Positions 35,553-45,353 of a stretch of 64,000 nt of DNA are shown one piece after another. A program made the translations under genes and the position numbers. Below the pieces are notes generated by a model. It ran no database searches, had not been told where the DNA came from, and was given only the letters and a program-made list of their open reading frames with translations. Numbering within the stretch: the first letter of the stretch is position 1; each line of letters starts with the position of its first letter. Source of the stretch: JACVRX01 sp035697245 (GTDB lineage Bacteria; Actinomycetota; Actinomycetes; Jiangellales; Jiangellaceae); NCBI GenBank assembly GCA_035697245.1, contig DASSDH010000264.1, positions 15,113 to 79,112 of the forward strand, in the 5' to 3' direction.

Positions 35553-37499
35553 GTGGGTGTTCTCGAGAACGTCCGGGAACCCCGTGATCTGCGCCGCCTC
35601 AGCGACGACGAACTGACGGCGCTCGCAGCCGAGATCCGCGACGTCCTGGTGCTGACGTGCAGCCGTACCGGAGGTCACCTGGGCCCCAACCTCGGTACGG
35701 TCGAGCTGACGATCGCCCTGCACCGGGTGTTCGACTCGCCGCGTGATCCGATCCTGTTCGACACCGGCCACCAGGCCTATGTGCACAAGCTGCTCACCGG
35801 GCGGCGCGACAGCTTCCCGACGTTGCGCCAGCAGGGCGGACTCTCCGGTTATCCGAGCCGGTCGGAGAGCGAACACGACTGGATCGAGAACTCGCACGCG
35901 TCCACCGCGCTGTCTTATGCCGACGGCCTCTCGAAGGGGTTCGCGATCCGCGGGGAGCGGGAGCGCACGGTCGTGGCCGTGGTCGGCGACGGCGCGCTGA
36001 CCGGTGGGATGGCCTGGGAGGCGCTGAACAACATCGCTGGTGGCCCTAAGGGACTGCCCGGCGAGCGGCCCGCGCGTCCAGTGGTCATCGTCGTGAACGA
36101 CAACGGACGTTCCTACGCACCCACCGTGGGGGGCGTCGCCGACCACTTGGCCGGACTGCGGACCAACCCTCGCTACGAGCGGGTGCTGGACCTGATCAAG
36201 AGGTCGCTCACACACACCCCCCTCGTCGGTCAGCCGCTGTTCGACGCGCTGCACGGGATCAAGAAGGGCCTCAAAGACGTGCTGGCCCCGCAGGGACTGT
36301 TCGAGGACCTCGGGCTGAAGTACATCGGCCCGGTCGACGGGCACGACCGGGACGCGGTCGAGCAAGCCCTTGTTCGGGCCAAGCGCTTCCGGGCGCCCGT
36401 CATCGTTCACTGCGCCACCCAGAAGGGTTTCGGCTACGAGCACGCTGTGCGTGACGTCGCCGACCAGATGCACAGCCCACCGGCGCCGTTCGATCCGGAC
36501 ACCGGAAAGCCGTCGTCACGGCCCAGGCGTACGTGGACCGAGGTGTTCACTGACGCGCTGGTCGTCGCCGGCCGGGAGCGGCCCGGCGTCGTCGCGATCA
36601 CCGCCGCCATGCTCGGCCCGACCGGGCTCGACGCCTTCGCCCGCGCGTTCCCCGACCGGTGCTTCGACGTAGGCATCGCCGAGCAGCATGCCGTGACCTC
36701 CGCTGCTGGCCTGGCGTTGGCCGGCATGCACCCGGTCGTCGCCGTGTACGCGACGTTCCTGAACCGGGCCTTCGATCAGGTGCTCATGGACGTCGCCCTG
36801 CACGAATGCGCGGTGACGTTCGTTCTCGACCGGGCAGGCATAACCGGCGACGACGGCCCTTCGCACAACGGCATGTGGGACCTGTCGATCCTGCAGGCGG
36901 TACCGGGAATGCGCATCGCCGCACCCCGCGACGGCGCAACCCTGGTCGAACTGTTCAACGAGGCTCTCGACGTCACCGACGCTCCGACGGTGGTCCGTTT
37001 CCCCAAGGGTGTCGTCGGGCCGGATCTACCCGCCGTCGATCGTGCGGGCGGTTGCGATGTGCTCGCCCGGTCCGGCCCGAGCGACGTGCTGGTGATCTCG
37101 GTCGGAGCAATGGCCGAAGTCGGCGTCGACATTGCCGACCGGCTGGCTGCCCACGGTGTCGGCGTCACCGTCGTCGACCCACGCTGGGTGAAACCCATCA
37201 ACCGGACGCTCGTCACATTGGCGCGTCGCCACAGACTGGTCGTCACCGTCGAGGACAACGGCCGGGTCGGCGGTGTGGGCGCCGCGATCGCTCAGGAGCT
37301 CCGCGATGCCGGAGTGACGGTCCCGGTGCGCGACTTCGGGATCCCGCAGCGCTTCCTGCAGCACGGGAAGCGCCCGGCACTTCTCGCGGAGGTCGGGCTG
37401 ACCGGTCAGGACTTGGCACGCGAGATCGCTGGCCTGGTCGCGGCCCTCGATGCTCCATCAGACGACGACATGGCCACGCTGCCTGACGATTCCCGATGA
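35553..37499 (+). CDS. dxs: 1-deoxy-D-xylulose-5-phosphate synthase
   Basis: Thiamine-diphosphate enzyme that condenses pyruvate and glyceraldehyde 3-phosphate in the MEP pathway to isoprenoids and thiamine/pyridoxal precursors. The 648 residues have HLGPNLGTVELTIALH and DTGHQAYVHKLLTGR at the N-terminus. The TPP-binding GDGALTGGMAWEALNN is near residue 145. The transketolase central domain has FDVGIAEQHAVTSAAGLA with the catalytic Glu. It starts at GTG 35553 with GGAGGGCGA upstream. Confidence 0.97.
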   Translation: MGVLENVREPRDLRRLSDDELTALAAEIRDVLVLTCSRTGGHLGPNLGTVELTIALHRVFDSPRDPILFDTGHQAYVHKLLTGRRDSFPTLRQQGGLSGYPSRSESEHDWIENSHASTALSYADGLSKGFAIRGERERTVVAVVGDGALTGGMAWEALNNIAGGPKGLPGERPARPVVIVVNDNGRSYAPTVGGVADHLAGLRTNPRYERVLDLIKRSLTHTPLVGQPLFDALHGIKKGLKDVLAPQGLFEDLGLKYIGPVDGHDRDAVEQALVRAKRFRAPVIVHCATQKGFGYEHAVRDVADQMHSPPAPFDPDTGKPSSRPRRTWTEVFTDALVVAGRERPGVVAITAAMLGPTGLDAFARAFPDRCFDVGIAEQHAVTSAAGLALAGMHPVVAVYATFLNRAFDQVLMDVALHECAVTFVLDRAGITGDDGPSHNGMWDLSILQAVPGMRIAAPRDGATLVELFNEALDVTDAPTVVRFPKGVVGPDLPAVDRAGGCDVLARSGPSDVLVISVGAMAEVGVDIADRLAAHGVGVTVVDPRWVKPINRTLVTLARRHRLVVTVEDNGRVGGVGAAIAQELRDAGVTVPVRDFGIPQRFLQHGKRPALLAEVGLTGQDLAREIAGLVAALDAPSDDDMATLPDDSR

Positions 37500-37551
37500 C
37501 CGTCCGCGTGGGGGCGGAAGACTCTGCACCCACGACAGCTAGGTTCGCGTT

Positions 37552-38676
37552 GTGACGACGACGACGACGCCGCCGGCCGGCGGCGAACGCGTGCCGGCCT
37601 GGCTGGACCGTCAGGCCGCCATCGCTGGGCGGCTGCTCGTCCTCGGACTGGCCATCGCTGCGGCGATCTGGCTGGCCCTGCAGGTGCGGTTCATCTCGAT
37701 GGCAGTGGTCCTGGGCTTCGCTGAGGTGTCCCTGCTCTGGCCGGCGGTCAAGTGGCTGCGCGCCCGGCGGGTGCCGCAGGCGATTGCGGCGATCCTGTGC
37801 GTCGTCGGCTTTCTCGCGTTGTTCGTCGGGCTGCTCGTGTTCGTCGTGTCCCAGGTGGTGCAAAGCAGCCCGCGACTCGCCGACGCGGTGAGCGGTGCGT
37901 TCGCAGACATCCTCGAATGGATCCGCAGCGGCCGGCCCTTCGGACTGGACACCGCGGCAGTCCAGGACGTCCTCGACGAGCTCCAGTCGTCAGTCGGCGA
38001 CTATGTCGGGAGCCTCGGCACCGGCCTCGCCACGGGGCTGTCGGTTGTCGGCAACGTCCTCACCGTGCTGCTCATTGCCACCTTCTTCGCTATCTTCGCG
38101 CTGTCCAGCGGCGATCGGCTGTGGGCCCAGTTCGTCTCCACGTTGACGGTCGATCGCCGGCGGCCGGCAACTGCCGCCTTCCAGGCGTCGATGAATGCCG
38201 CCGGCAACTGGTTCTACGCGTCAACGCTGACCGGCATCGTCGACGGGCTCCTGATCGGCATCGGCCTGACGATCCTGGACGTGCCGCTCGCCGTTCCGAT
38301 CGGGGCGCTGACGTTCGTCCTGGCCTATATCCCGCTGGTCGGGGCGACCATCGCGGGCGCGGTCGCGGTCCTGGTCGCGCTGTTCACCGGCGGGTGGGTG
38401 ACAGCCCTGTGGACGCTGCTGATCGTGCTTGCGGTCCAGCAGTTGGAGGGCAACGTCCTCTCGCCGCTGTTGCTGTCACGTGCACTGAGCTTCCATCCGC
38501 TGGTCATGCTGTTGCTGACCACCGCGGCGGCTTCGGCCTTTGGATTGGTCGGGCTTTTCCTGGCCATCCCGGTGACCGGCGTGATCATCGCGGCGGTGAT
38601 GACCTATCGCCGGGTCCAGGGCGAGGCCCCCGGAGTGCCCGCCGCTGCAACCGAGAAACGTGAGTTGCCCGGGTAG
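37552..38676 (+). CDS. AI-2E family transporter
   Basis: 374 residues with seven or eight hydrophobic helices and the PF01594-type C-terminal half (PLAVPIGALTFVLAYIPLVG, QQLEGNVLSPLLLSRALSFH, PLVMLLLTTAAASAFGLVGL). The family's name comes from TqsA, but most members are unrelated permeases or proton/sodium antiporters, so autoinducer export should not be assumed. It starts at GTG 37552, 53 bases after dxs, and converges with the beta-oxidation operon, whose stop is two bases away. Confidence 0.9.
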   Translation: MTTTTTPPAGGERVPAWLDRQAAIAGRLLVLGLAIAAAIWLALQVRFISMAVVLGFAEVSLLWPAVKWLRARRVPQAIAAILCVVGFLALFVGLLVFVVSQVVQSSPRLADAVSGAFADILEWIRSGRPFGLDTAAVQDVLDELQSSVGDYVGSLGTGLATGLSVVGNVLTVLLIATFFAIFALSSGDRLWAQFVSTLTVDRRRPATAAFQASMNAAGNWFYASTLTGIVDGLLIGIGLTILDVPLAVPIGALTFVLAYIPLVGATIAGAVAVLVALFTGGWVTALWTLLIVLAVQQLEGNVLSPLLLSRALSFHPLVMLLLTTAAASAFGLVGLFLAIPVTGVIIAAVMTYRRVQGEAPGVPAAATEKRELPG

Positions 38677-38677
38677 G

Positions 38678-40783
38678 TCAGGGCCGCGCCACACTGGCGA
38701 CACCCAGCGGAAGGAACCGTCGGCCCGTCGCGCGCTCGGAGATCCCGGTGCGGTCCAGGTACGGCGTAATACCACCGAGGTGGAACGGCCAGCCCGCGCC
38801 AAGGAGCAAGCACTGGTCCACGTCCTGCGGCTCCGCGACCACGCCGTCGTCCAGGATGAGCCGGATCTCCTGGGCGACCGCCGTCAGCGCCGTTTCCCGG
38901 ACCTCCTGCTCGGATCGCACCACCCTGCCCTGCTCGAACAGCGCCTTCGCCTGGTCGTCGAGGTCGGACCGGCCTTGCTCGTCCCAGGACAGGAAATGGG
39001 ACCGGCCCGAGGCAACCAGCCGGCGCAGGTTCTCCGACACGGTGAACCGGTCGGGGAACACCTCGTGCAGGGTCTCGGCCGCGTGCAAGGCGACGGCGGG
39101 GCCGACGAGCTGGAGGATCAGGAACGGCGACATCGGCAGACCCAGGGGTTCGGTCGCGCGGTCGGCCACCTGGACCGGTGTGCCATCGTCGACTGTCCGG
39201 GTGATCTCGCCGATGAACCTGGTGAGCACCCGGTTAACGACGAATGCCGGCGCGTCTTTCACCAGGACGCAGGACTTCTGCAGGGAGCGGCCGACCGCGA
39301 AGGCGGTGGCGAGTGCCACGTCATCGGTTCGCTCGGCACGGACGACCTCCACGAGCGGCAGGACGGCAACTGGGTTGAAGAAATGGAAACCAACGACGCG
39401 CTCAGGGTGGGCGAGGTTCGCGGCCATTTGGGTGACCGACAGCGCCGACGTGTTGGTGGCGAGCACGCACTCCGGCGCGACCACGGTTTCGAGCTCGGCG
39501 AGCACCTCCTGCTTGACCTTCATGTCCTCGTACACGGCCTCGAGAACGAAGTCGGCGTCGGCAAAGCTGGCGACGTCGGTGCTGCCGGTGACCAGCGCCG
39601 TGAGCCTGGTGGCCTGCTCGGTCGACAGCCGGCCCTTCGCCCGCAACTTCCCGATCTCGGCATGGATGGAGCCGACACCCTTGTCCACCCGCTCCTGATC
39701 TAGGTCCGTGAGCACCACCGGAACTTCCAGCCGGCGAACGAAGAGCAACCCGAGCTGGCTGGCCATCAGGCCCGCGCCGACGATGCCCACCTTCGTCACA
39801 GCCCGAGCGAGCTGGCGGTCGGGCGCGCCCACGGGACGCTTGGCGCGCCGCTGCACGAGGTCGAAGGCGTACACGCTGGCCCGGAACTCCTCGCTCATGA
39901 TCAGCTCACCGTCGGCTTCGTCTTCAGCGGCGAATCCGTCTTCGCGACTGGCTGTTCGCGCCAACGAGATCAGCTCGAGCGCCCGGTACGGAGCGGGAGC
40001 TGCCCCGTGGATTTTGGCGTCCACGAACTCCCGCCCGCGCGCGACGGCTGCCTCCCACGCCTGCTCGTCTCGGTCGACGCCGCGTTCGACGACGACATCG
40101 CCACGGACGACCTGCGCCGCCCAGCGCAATGACTGCTCGAGGAAGTCCGAGCCATCGAACACGACGTCGGCGATGCCCAGTTCGGCCGCCTGTGGACCGG
40201 TGAGCATCCGATTCTGGTTCAGGGCATTCTCGATGATCACGGTCACGGCGCGGTCAGCGCCGACCAGGTTGGGCAACAACCACGCTCCCCCCCACCCCGG
40301 AACCAGGCCGAGGAAGGTCTCCGGGAAGCCGATCCCGGGCGCAGCTGCGTGCACTGTCCGGTAGGCGCAGTGCAGGGCCACTTCCAAGCCGCCGCCGAGG
40401 GCCAGGCCGTTGATGAATGCGAACGTCGGAACCGGGCCGTCGCCCAACCGACCGAACACACGGTGTCCGAGCCGAGCGGCATCGGCCGCGAGCTTCTGGT
40501 CGGTCACCAGCGCCATGCCCTTGAGGTCGGCGCCGGCGGCGAGGATGAAGGGCTTGCCGGTGACGCAGACCGCGACCACGCCAGGCTCGGCGTACGCCTT
40601 GGTGATCGACCGATCGAGTTCTCCAACGCTGGCCAGCCCGAGGGTGTTCGGTTTGGTGTGGTCGTGTCCGTTGTCGAGGGTGATCAGCGCCGCCTTTCCG
40701 GCCTGAAGTGGAAGCTCGACGAACCGGACCAAGGCCTTGGTGACGACCTCGGCAGGGAAGTCGACGGTCTCGATCGTGGTCAT
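38678..40783 (-). CDS. fadB: Bifunctional enoyl-CoA hydratase / 3-hydroxyacyl-CoA dehydrogenase
   Basis: Large subunit of the fatty-acid beta-oxidation complex, 701 residues. The N-terminal crotonase domain (about 1-190) has FINGLALGGGLEVALHC and FPETFLGLVPGWGG with the catalytic Glu pair. The NAD-binding HAD domain begins with VGIVGAGLMASQLGLLFVRR near residue 320. Two C-terminal HAD domains follow (HFFNPVAVLPLVEVV, then PLGLPMSPFLILQLVGP). The ATG at 40783 shares one base with the thiolase stop, so the two are coupled. The frame is open upstream, but that is inside thiolase. Confidence 0.95.
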   Translation of the reverse strand: MTTIETVDFPAEVVTKALVRFVELPLQAGKAALITLDNGHDHTKPNTLGLASVGELDRSITKAYAEPGVVAVCVTGKPFILAAGADLKGMALVTDQKLAADAARLGHRVFGRLGDGPVPTFAFINGLALGGGLEVALHCAYRTVHAAAPGIGFPETFLGLVPGWGGAWLLPNLVGADRAVTVIIENALNQNRMLTGPQAAELGIADVVFDGSDFLEQSLRWAAQVVRGDVVVERGVDRDEQAWEAAVARGREFVDAKIHGAAPAPYRALELISLARTASREDGFAAEDEADGELIMSEEFRASVYAFDLVQRRAKRPVGAPDRQLARAVTKVGIVGAGLMASQLGLLFVRRLEVPVVLTDLDQERVDKGVGSIHAEIGKLRAKGRLSTEQATRLTALVTGSTDVASFADADFVLEAVYEDMKVKQEVLAELETVVAPECVLATNTSALSVTQMAANLAHPERVVGFHFFNPVAVLPLVEVVRAERTDDVALATAFAVGRSLQKSCVLVKDAPAFVVNRVLTRFIGEITRTVDDGTPVQVADRATEPLGLPMSPFLILQLVGPAVALHAAETLHEVFPDRFTVSENLRRLVASGRSHFLSWDEQGRSDLDDQAKALFEQGRVVRSEQEVRETALTAVAQEIRLILDDGVVAEPQDVDQCLLLGAGWPFHLGGITPYLDRTGISERATGRRFLPLGVASVARP

Positions 40784-42009
40784 CAGGCGGCCGCCTTGCT
40801 GCCGTGGTGCGCGTGCCGCGGGTTCTCCCAGACGACAGTGCCGCCCATCCCGATCCCGACGCACATCGTGGTGATGCCGTACCGGACCTCGGGGTGGTCC
40901 TCGAACGACCGCGCCAGCTGGTTCATCAGCCGCACCCCCGACGACGCCAGCGGATGGCCGAGCGCGATCGCGCCCCCGAAGGGGTTGACTCGCGGGTCGT
41001 CGTCGGCGATCCCGTAGTGATCGAGAAACGCGAGGACCTGGACGGCGAACGCCTCGTTGATCTCGATCAGGCCGACGTCGTCGATCGACAGCCCGGCCCG
41101 GGCGAGTGCCCTGTCCGTGGCGGGGATCGGTCCGACCCCCATGAACTCCGGCTCGACGCCGGCGAATGCGTAGGTGACAAGCCGCATCCGTGGAGTCATC
41201 CCCAGCTCTGCCGCAATGTCGGCCGCGGCGAGCAGGCACGCGGTCGCGCCGTCGTTCAGACCCGCCGAGTTGCCGGCGGTGACCTTGCCGTGCGGCCGGA
41301 ACGGTGTCTTCAGCTCGGCCAGGTCCTCGACGGTCGTTCCTGGCCGCGGCGGCTCGTCAGCGGTCGCGAGGCCCCACCCGCGTTCAGCGCTGCGGGTGGC
41401 GACGGGCACCAGGTCGGGCTGCACCTTGCCGTCGGCGTACGCCTTGGCCAGCTTGGCCTGACTTGCCGCGGCGAATGCGTCGGCTCGCTCCTTGGTGAGA
41501 TGGGGAAACCGGTCGTGCAGGTTCTCCGCCGTCTGGCCCATGACGAGAGCGGACGGGTCGACCAGCTTTTCCGCGAGGAACCGGGGATTCGGGTCGACAC
41601 CCTCGCCTATCGGATGGTGGCCCATGTGCTCCACCCCGGCAGCGATGACCACGTCGTAGGCACCGAACGCAATGCCGGCCGCCGTTGTCGTCACTGCTGT
41701 CATGGCCCCGGCGCACATCCGGTCGATGGCATAACCGGGCACGGATCTCGGCAGGCCTGCGAGCAGTGCCGCCGTCCGGCCGATGGTCAGCCCCTGGTCC
41801 CCGACCTGGGTGGTGGCAGCCACGGCGACCTCGTCCACGCGGTCTGGTGGCAGCGTCGGGTTGCGGCGCAGCAGCTCGCGGATGCACTTGACGACGAGGT
41901 CGTCGGCCCGGGTTTCGTAGTACATGCCCTTGGGTCCAGCCTTGCCGAACGGGGTGCGCACGCCGTCGAGGAAGACGACGTCACGAAGATCGCGGCTGGT
42001 ACGCGGCAC
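40783..42009 (-). CDS. fadA: Acetyl-CoA C-acyltransferase (3-ketoacyl-CoA thiolase)
   Basis: Cleaves 3-ketoacyl-CoA with CoA in the last beta-oxidation step, working with the multifunctional enzyme downstream. The 408 residues carry the nucleophile Cys in AIDRMCAGAMTAV, EINEAFAVQVLAF, the catalytic His in NPFGGAIALGHPLASSG and the second Cys in TMCVGIGMGG. It starts at GTG 42009 with AGGGAGGGG just upstream, one of the clearest ribosome sites in the window. It is first gene of the fadAB operon. Confidence 0.96.
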   Translation of the reverse strand: MPRTSRDLRDVVFLDGVRTPFGKAGPKGMYYETRADDLVVKCIRELLRRNPTLPPDRVDEVAVAATTQVGDQGLTIGRTAALLAGLPRSVPGYAIDRMCAGAMTAVTTTAAGIAFGAYDVVIAAGVEHMGHHPIGEGVDPNPRFLAEKLVDPSALVMGQTAENLHDRFPHLTKERADAFAAASQAKLAKAYADGKVQPDLVPVATRSAERGWGLATADEPPRPGTTVEDLAELKTPFRPHGKVTAGNSAGLNDGATACLLAAADIAAELGMTPRMRLVTYAFAGVEPEFMGVGPIPATDRALARAGLSIDDVGLIEINEAFAVQVLAFLDHYGIADDDPRVNPFGGAIALGHPLASSGVRLMNQLARSFEDHPEVRYGITTMCVGIGMGGTVVWENPRHAHHGSKAAA

Positions 42010-42100
42010 GGCCCCTCCCTTGGGTGTCGCGATCGATGCTACTCGTCGGTAACTCCGGCCAGGTTACGCGTTGCCACGTCGAGTTGTTGTCCGCTGCCGG

Positions 42101-43065
42101 TCAGTCGCAGGCATGGGCGGCTTCGGACGCTGCATAAGCTGCTTCGGAAAGGAGTTCGAAGTCCGACGTATTGCTGAGCGTTTCGGTCCAGGCGTCGAAT
42201 GAGTCCTTCCATTGTTCACCGAGAGCACAGTTGGCTGGAGTCAGCCAGGCATGAGCGTAGGGCCAACGCCAATCACTGCCGGTGACCCGCAGGTTGTATT
42301 TGACGAAGTTGTCAGCAATGCCGGGAGCCACACTCATGAGTGCCCTGATCGTCACTGCCATATGTGCCGGGTCCTGAGCTCGAGACGACGCATTCGAGTA
42401 CGTCCAGTTGCGCCAGATTGGGTTGGCGGCTGCCGCCTCGTACTGGGTGAAAGCCGCAACTGACCACGAGGGATCGACGCCGAAGCCGGCCTGGTGAGCG
42501 CGGAACAGCAGATCCGCGGCGACAGCATTGACGTTGTTGGCGCAGTAGCCGTAGGTGTAGTCGTAAGGGTGATCCGAGTAAGACATGCACTTGCCGGGCT
42601 TGACGGTCACGAACGGCATCGACGCGAGCTTGGTGACCATCCGGTCGAGCGCAACTTCGACACCGGGCACGCCTGCCTCGTAGGCAGGCAGCAAGGCCAG
42701 TCCGGCCTGATACATCGAGATCGTGTGCGCTGCCCGACGGGAGTGACTCGACCGTCACCCCAGGAGTCGAAGGAATACGGGAGTCCGAAGCCTCCATTGG
42801 CGAGTTGCACAGCCAACAGACGATCCAGGTAATGGTCGGCGTTGGCCGATTCGAAACCCTGTCTCTGGCCGATGGCCGCCGCAAGCAGGCCAATGTCCAG
42901 GCGGTTCTTACTCGTTTTCCCGGCAGCGGCGTCGGCCGCCATCGCTCGCACGATCAGAACATCTGCCCGGGCACCCCAAAAACCTTGAGGAGCACCACTG
43001 GCAACGCTTCCGCCGACGCAACCGAGCAGCACCAGACTGCACCCGCCCGTGATCCACTTTCTCAT
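42101..43065 (-). pseudogene. Secreted protein of unknown function, frameshifted
   Basis: A secreted protein of about 320 residues, split by one missing base. Translation begins at ATG 43065 (GGGGAGAG upstream) with MRKWITGGCSLVLLGCVGGS, a signal peptide with a possible lipobox (LLGC). It runs to GDGRVTPVG. At the GGG run 42733-42735 the frame shifts by -1 and continues as AHTISMYQAGLALLPAYEAG to 42101. An added G restores one smooth protein. The helical, aromatic pattern and DNANNV-like repeats resemble an alpha/alpha-toroid, but I do not recognise a family. Four Cys in the second part could form disulfides. The composition is slightly less GC-rich than that of its neighbours. Confidence 0.7.
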
Positions 43066-43144
43066 ATCTCTCCCCTTTGGGTGCAGCCTAAGGGCCCTCT
43101 TCTCCCCGGGCGCGAAATCAGCTGAAGGCGGCGTCGATGATTGT

Positions 43145-43846
43145 TCAGGAGGGCGCCAGGGTGCGGGTTGCTTCACGCAGCGACAGCGGGGACAGTCGGC
43201 CCCGGTACGACGTGGTGAACGAGCGAACCCAGTCCGGATCGGTCTTCGCATGCTCGCGCAGGGCCCAGCCGACGCCCTTGCGTAGGAAGAAGTCGGCGTC
43301 GTCGACGTTGGCGAGGATGCATTCCGCCAACAGCGCCGTGTCGGTCGCGTCGCGCGAGCCGATCTGGCAGATGATCGAGGCTCGACGACGCCACCGGTTC
43401 GGATCGCGAGACCAGCGCCGCATTGCGGCACCGACGTGTTCAGGGTGTGCCCGCAGGAGCGGCCCGACCAGCCTGATCGCCACTTCGTCGACGTGGTCCC
43501 ACCACGCGCCGGTGACGATCATGTGCCCGTAAAGCTCCAATGCGGCCGGGTCGGTGGCCCACTCACGGTATGTGCGGTAGCGCGCCAGGTCGGTGGCGGC
43601 GTAGCGCTCCTCGCGGTACGTGGCTTCGTCCCACAGCAGCCGGATGGTGTCCTCCCAGGTACGCCGATCCGGAAGGGAGTGACCACGCAGCACCGACCGC
43701 AACGCGGCGACCCGGGTGGGTTTCTGAACGCCAAGATTCGGCATAGTGGACTTCATGTAGGCCTGCATGGGCGCTGCCTTGGCCGGATCCGCGGCAGCGG
43801 CGAGCGCGGCGCGGACGTCGTGGACCATCCGGGTCGAGGCAGCCAC
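43145..43846 (-). CDS. DNA alkylation repair enzyme (AlkD-like HEAT-repeat)
   Basis: 233 residues of helical HEAT-like repeats typical of AlkD/AlkC-type DNA glycosylases, which remove alkylated bases. The diagnostic segment is TGAWWDHVDEVAIRLVGPLL with the aromatic and Asp residues. It is followed by RWRRRASIICQIGSRD and FFLRKGVGWALREHAKTDPD. It starts at a GTG at 43846. It stands alone between the frameshifted secreted gene and the divergent FAD oxidoreductase, 109 bases away. Confidence 0.88.
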   Translation of the reverse strand: MAASTRMVHDVRAALAAAADPAKAAPMQAYMKSTMPNLGVQKPTRVAALRSVLRGHSLPDRRTWEDTIRLLWDEATYREERYAATDLARYRTYREWATDPAALELYGHMIVTGAWWDHVDEVAIRLVGPLLRAHPEHVGAAMRRWSRDPNRWRRRASIICQIGSRDATDTALLAECILANVDDADFFLRKGVGWALREHAKTDPDWVRSFTTSYRGRLSPLSLREATRTLAPS

Positions 43847-43955
43847 CGGGCCAGGCTAGACGGGTGTCTCGGGCAGCCCGCGCCGGGCGACACGCGGTGA
43901 AGATCGTCAACCAGCGGCTGGACCTGCGACGCGGCGATAGGGTCGACACTCATCC

Positions 43956-45353
43956 ATGAACGGCTCTCAGGATCTCGTCGTCCTCGGCGCCGGGCCGGCC
44001 GGGCTTGCCGCCGCCTGGCGTGCTGCCCGCCGAGGGCTGAAGGTCACCCTGCTCGAGCGGGCCGATCGGGTGGGTGGCCTGGCCGGCTCCTTCGAGGTAG
44101 CGGGACAGCGCGTCGATCACGGCTCCCACCGCCTGCATCCGTCGACCCCACCTCGGCTGATCGCCGACCTTCGAAGCATGCTCGGACCGGACCTGCAAAC
44201 CCGCCCACGCAACGGACGGCTGCGGATCGAGGGACGGTGGATCGGATTCCCGTTGCAAGCAGGCGAGCTGACCCGGGAGCTCCCTCCCTCCATGGTCGCG
44301 AAGGTGGCCGGAGAATCGGTGACTTCGCCCTTTCGCCGGCCGAAGAACGACACGTACGCCGGCGTTCTGAAGGCGGGCCTCGGGCCAACCCTCTACAACT
44401 CCGTGTATGCGCCGTATGCGGAAAAACTGTGGGGCCTTCCCGGCAACAAGATCAGCAGCGTTCAAGCGCGCCGACGCGTGTCCGCCGACACGGCGTGGAA
44501 GATCGCGGCCCGCGTCGTCGGCGGTCGCCGCGGCGACGGTTCCGGGAGGTTCTTTTACTATCCGCGCCGAGGCTTCGGGCAGATCGTCGAGGCGCTCGCC
44601 GACTCCGCCTCCGCCGCGGGCGCGGAGATCAGGCTCGAGGCCGAGGTCGACAGTGTCCGCGTCTTCGAAAACGAGGTCGTGGTCGGAACCCAGGACGGTG
44701 ACACGATTTCGGCTGGCTACGCGTTCTCCACCCTTCCGCTGCCAGTCCTCGCTAGAATCGCTCGCCCGGCGCCGTCTTTGGCCGACATCGAATCTGCTGC
44801 CCGGCTACGTTTCCGCGCCATGCTGCTGGTGTACGTCGTCCATCCGGGCGGCCGCTGGACGTCATTCGATGCCCACTACATCCCCGGCCGGGAAACGCCG
44901 ATCACCCGCATCTCCGAGCCCGCCAACTATCGGGACAGCGCCGACGATCCCACCGATCGGTCCGTCTTGTGCGCCGAGATCCCCTGTGCGATGACCGACG
45001 AGGTATGGGGGCTCGACGACGAGTCACTCGGCGACGTGGTCGACGAGGCACTCGCCCGCACCGGACTGCCCGCCGTCGACCGCTTGCACGTCGAGAGTCG
45101 CCGGTTGGGTCAGGTCTACCCGGTCTACCGCGTCGGCTTCGAGAACGACCTCGCAGGTGTGGACAACTGGGCCCGGATGCTGCGCCGGGTGGTGACGTTC
45201 GGCCGGCAAGGGCTGTTCGCGCACGACAACACCCATCATGCGCTGATAATGGCGTACGACGCAGTCGACGCCCTACGCGACGACGGCCGGTTCGACCGCT
45301 ACGCGTGGACCGCCGCCCGGCAGCGCTTCGACCGGCATGTCGTCGAGGACTGA
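43956..45353 (+). CDS. FAD-dependent oxidoreductase (UGM / protoporphyrinogen-oxidase-like)
   Basis: 465 residues. The N-terminal FAD-binding Rossmann motif LVVLGAGPAGLAAAWRAARR is followed by LLERADRVGGLAGSF and a family motif, HGSHRLHP. The middle contains PYAEKLWGLPGNKISSVQAR, similar to UDP-galactopyranose-mutase-like and glycan-locus flavoproteins. The C-terminus has GLFAHDNTHHALIMAYDAVD. The last 81 bases overlap the 3' end of the convergent glycosyltransferase gene. The sugar context favours a glycan-modifying role over heme synthesis, for which cgoX is the better candidate at 52439. Confidence 0.8.
   Translation: MNGSQDLVVLGAGPAGLAAAWRAARRGLKVTLLERADRVGGLAGSFEVAGQRVDHGSHRLHPSTPPRLIADLRSMLGPDLQTRPRNGRLRIEGRWIGFPLQAGELTRELPPSMVAKVAGESVTSPFRRPKNDTYAGVLKAGLGPTLYNSVYAPYAEKLWGLPGNKISSVQARRRVSADTAWKIAARVVGGRRGDGSGRFFYYPRRGFGQIVEALADSASAAGAEIRLEAEVDSVRVFENEVVVGTQDGDTISAGYAFSTLPLPVLARIARPAPSLADIESAARLRFRAMLLVYVVHPGGRWTSFDAHYIPGRETPITRISEPANYRDSADDPTDRSVLCAEIPCAMTDEVWGLDDESLGDVVDEALARTGLPAVDRLHVESRRLGQVYPVYRVGFENDLAGVDNWARMLRRVVTFGRQGLFAHDNTHHALIMAYDAVDALRDDGRFDRYAWTAARQRFDRHVVED

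Noticed and set aside
43956..45353. Second heme oxidase gene
   Set aside because: FAD motifs are shared, but the glycan context and UGM-like segment fit better; cgoX at 52439 is the heme enzyme.
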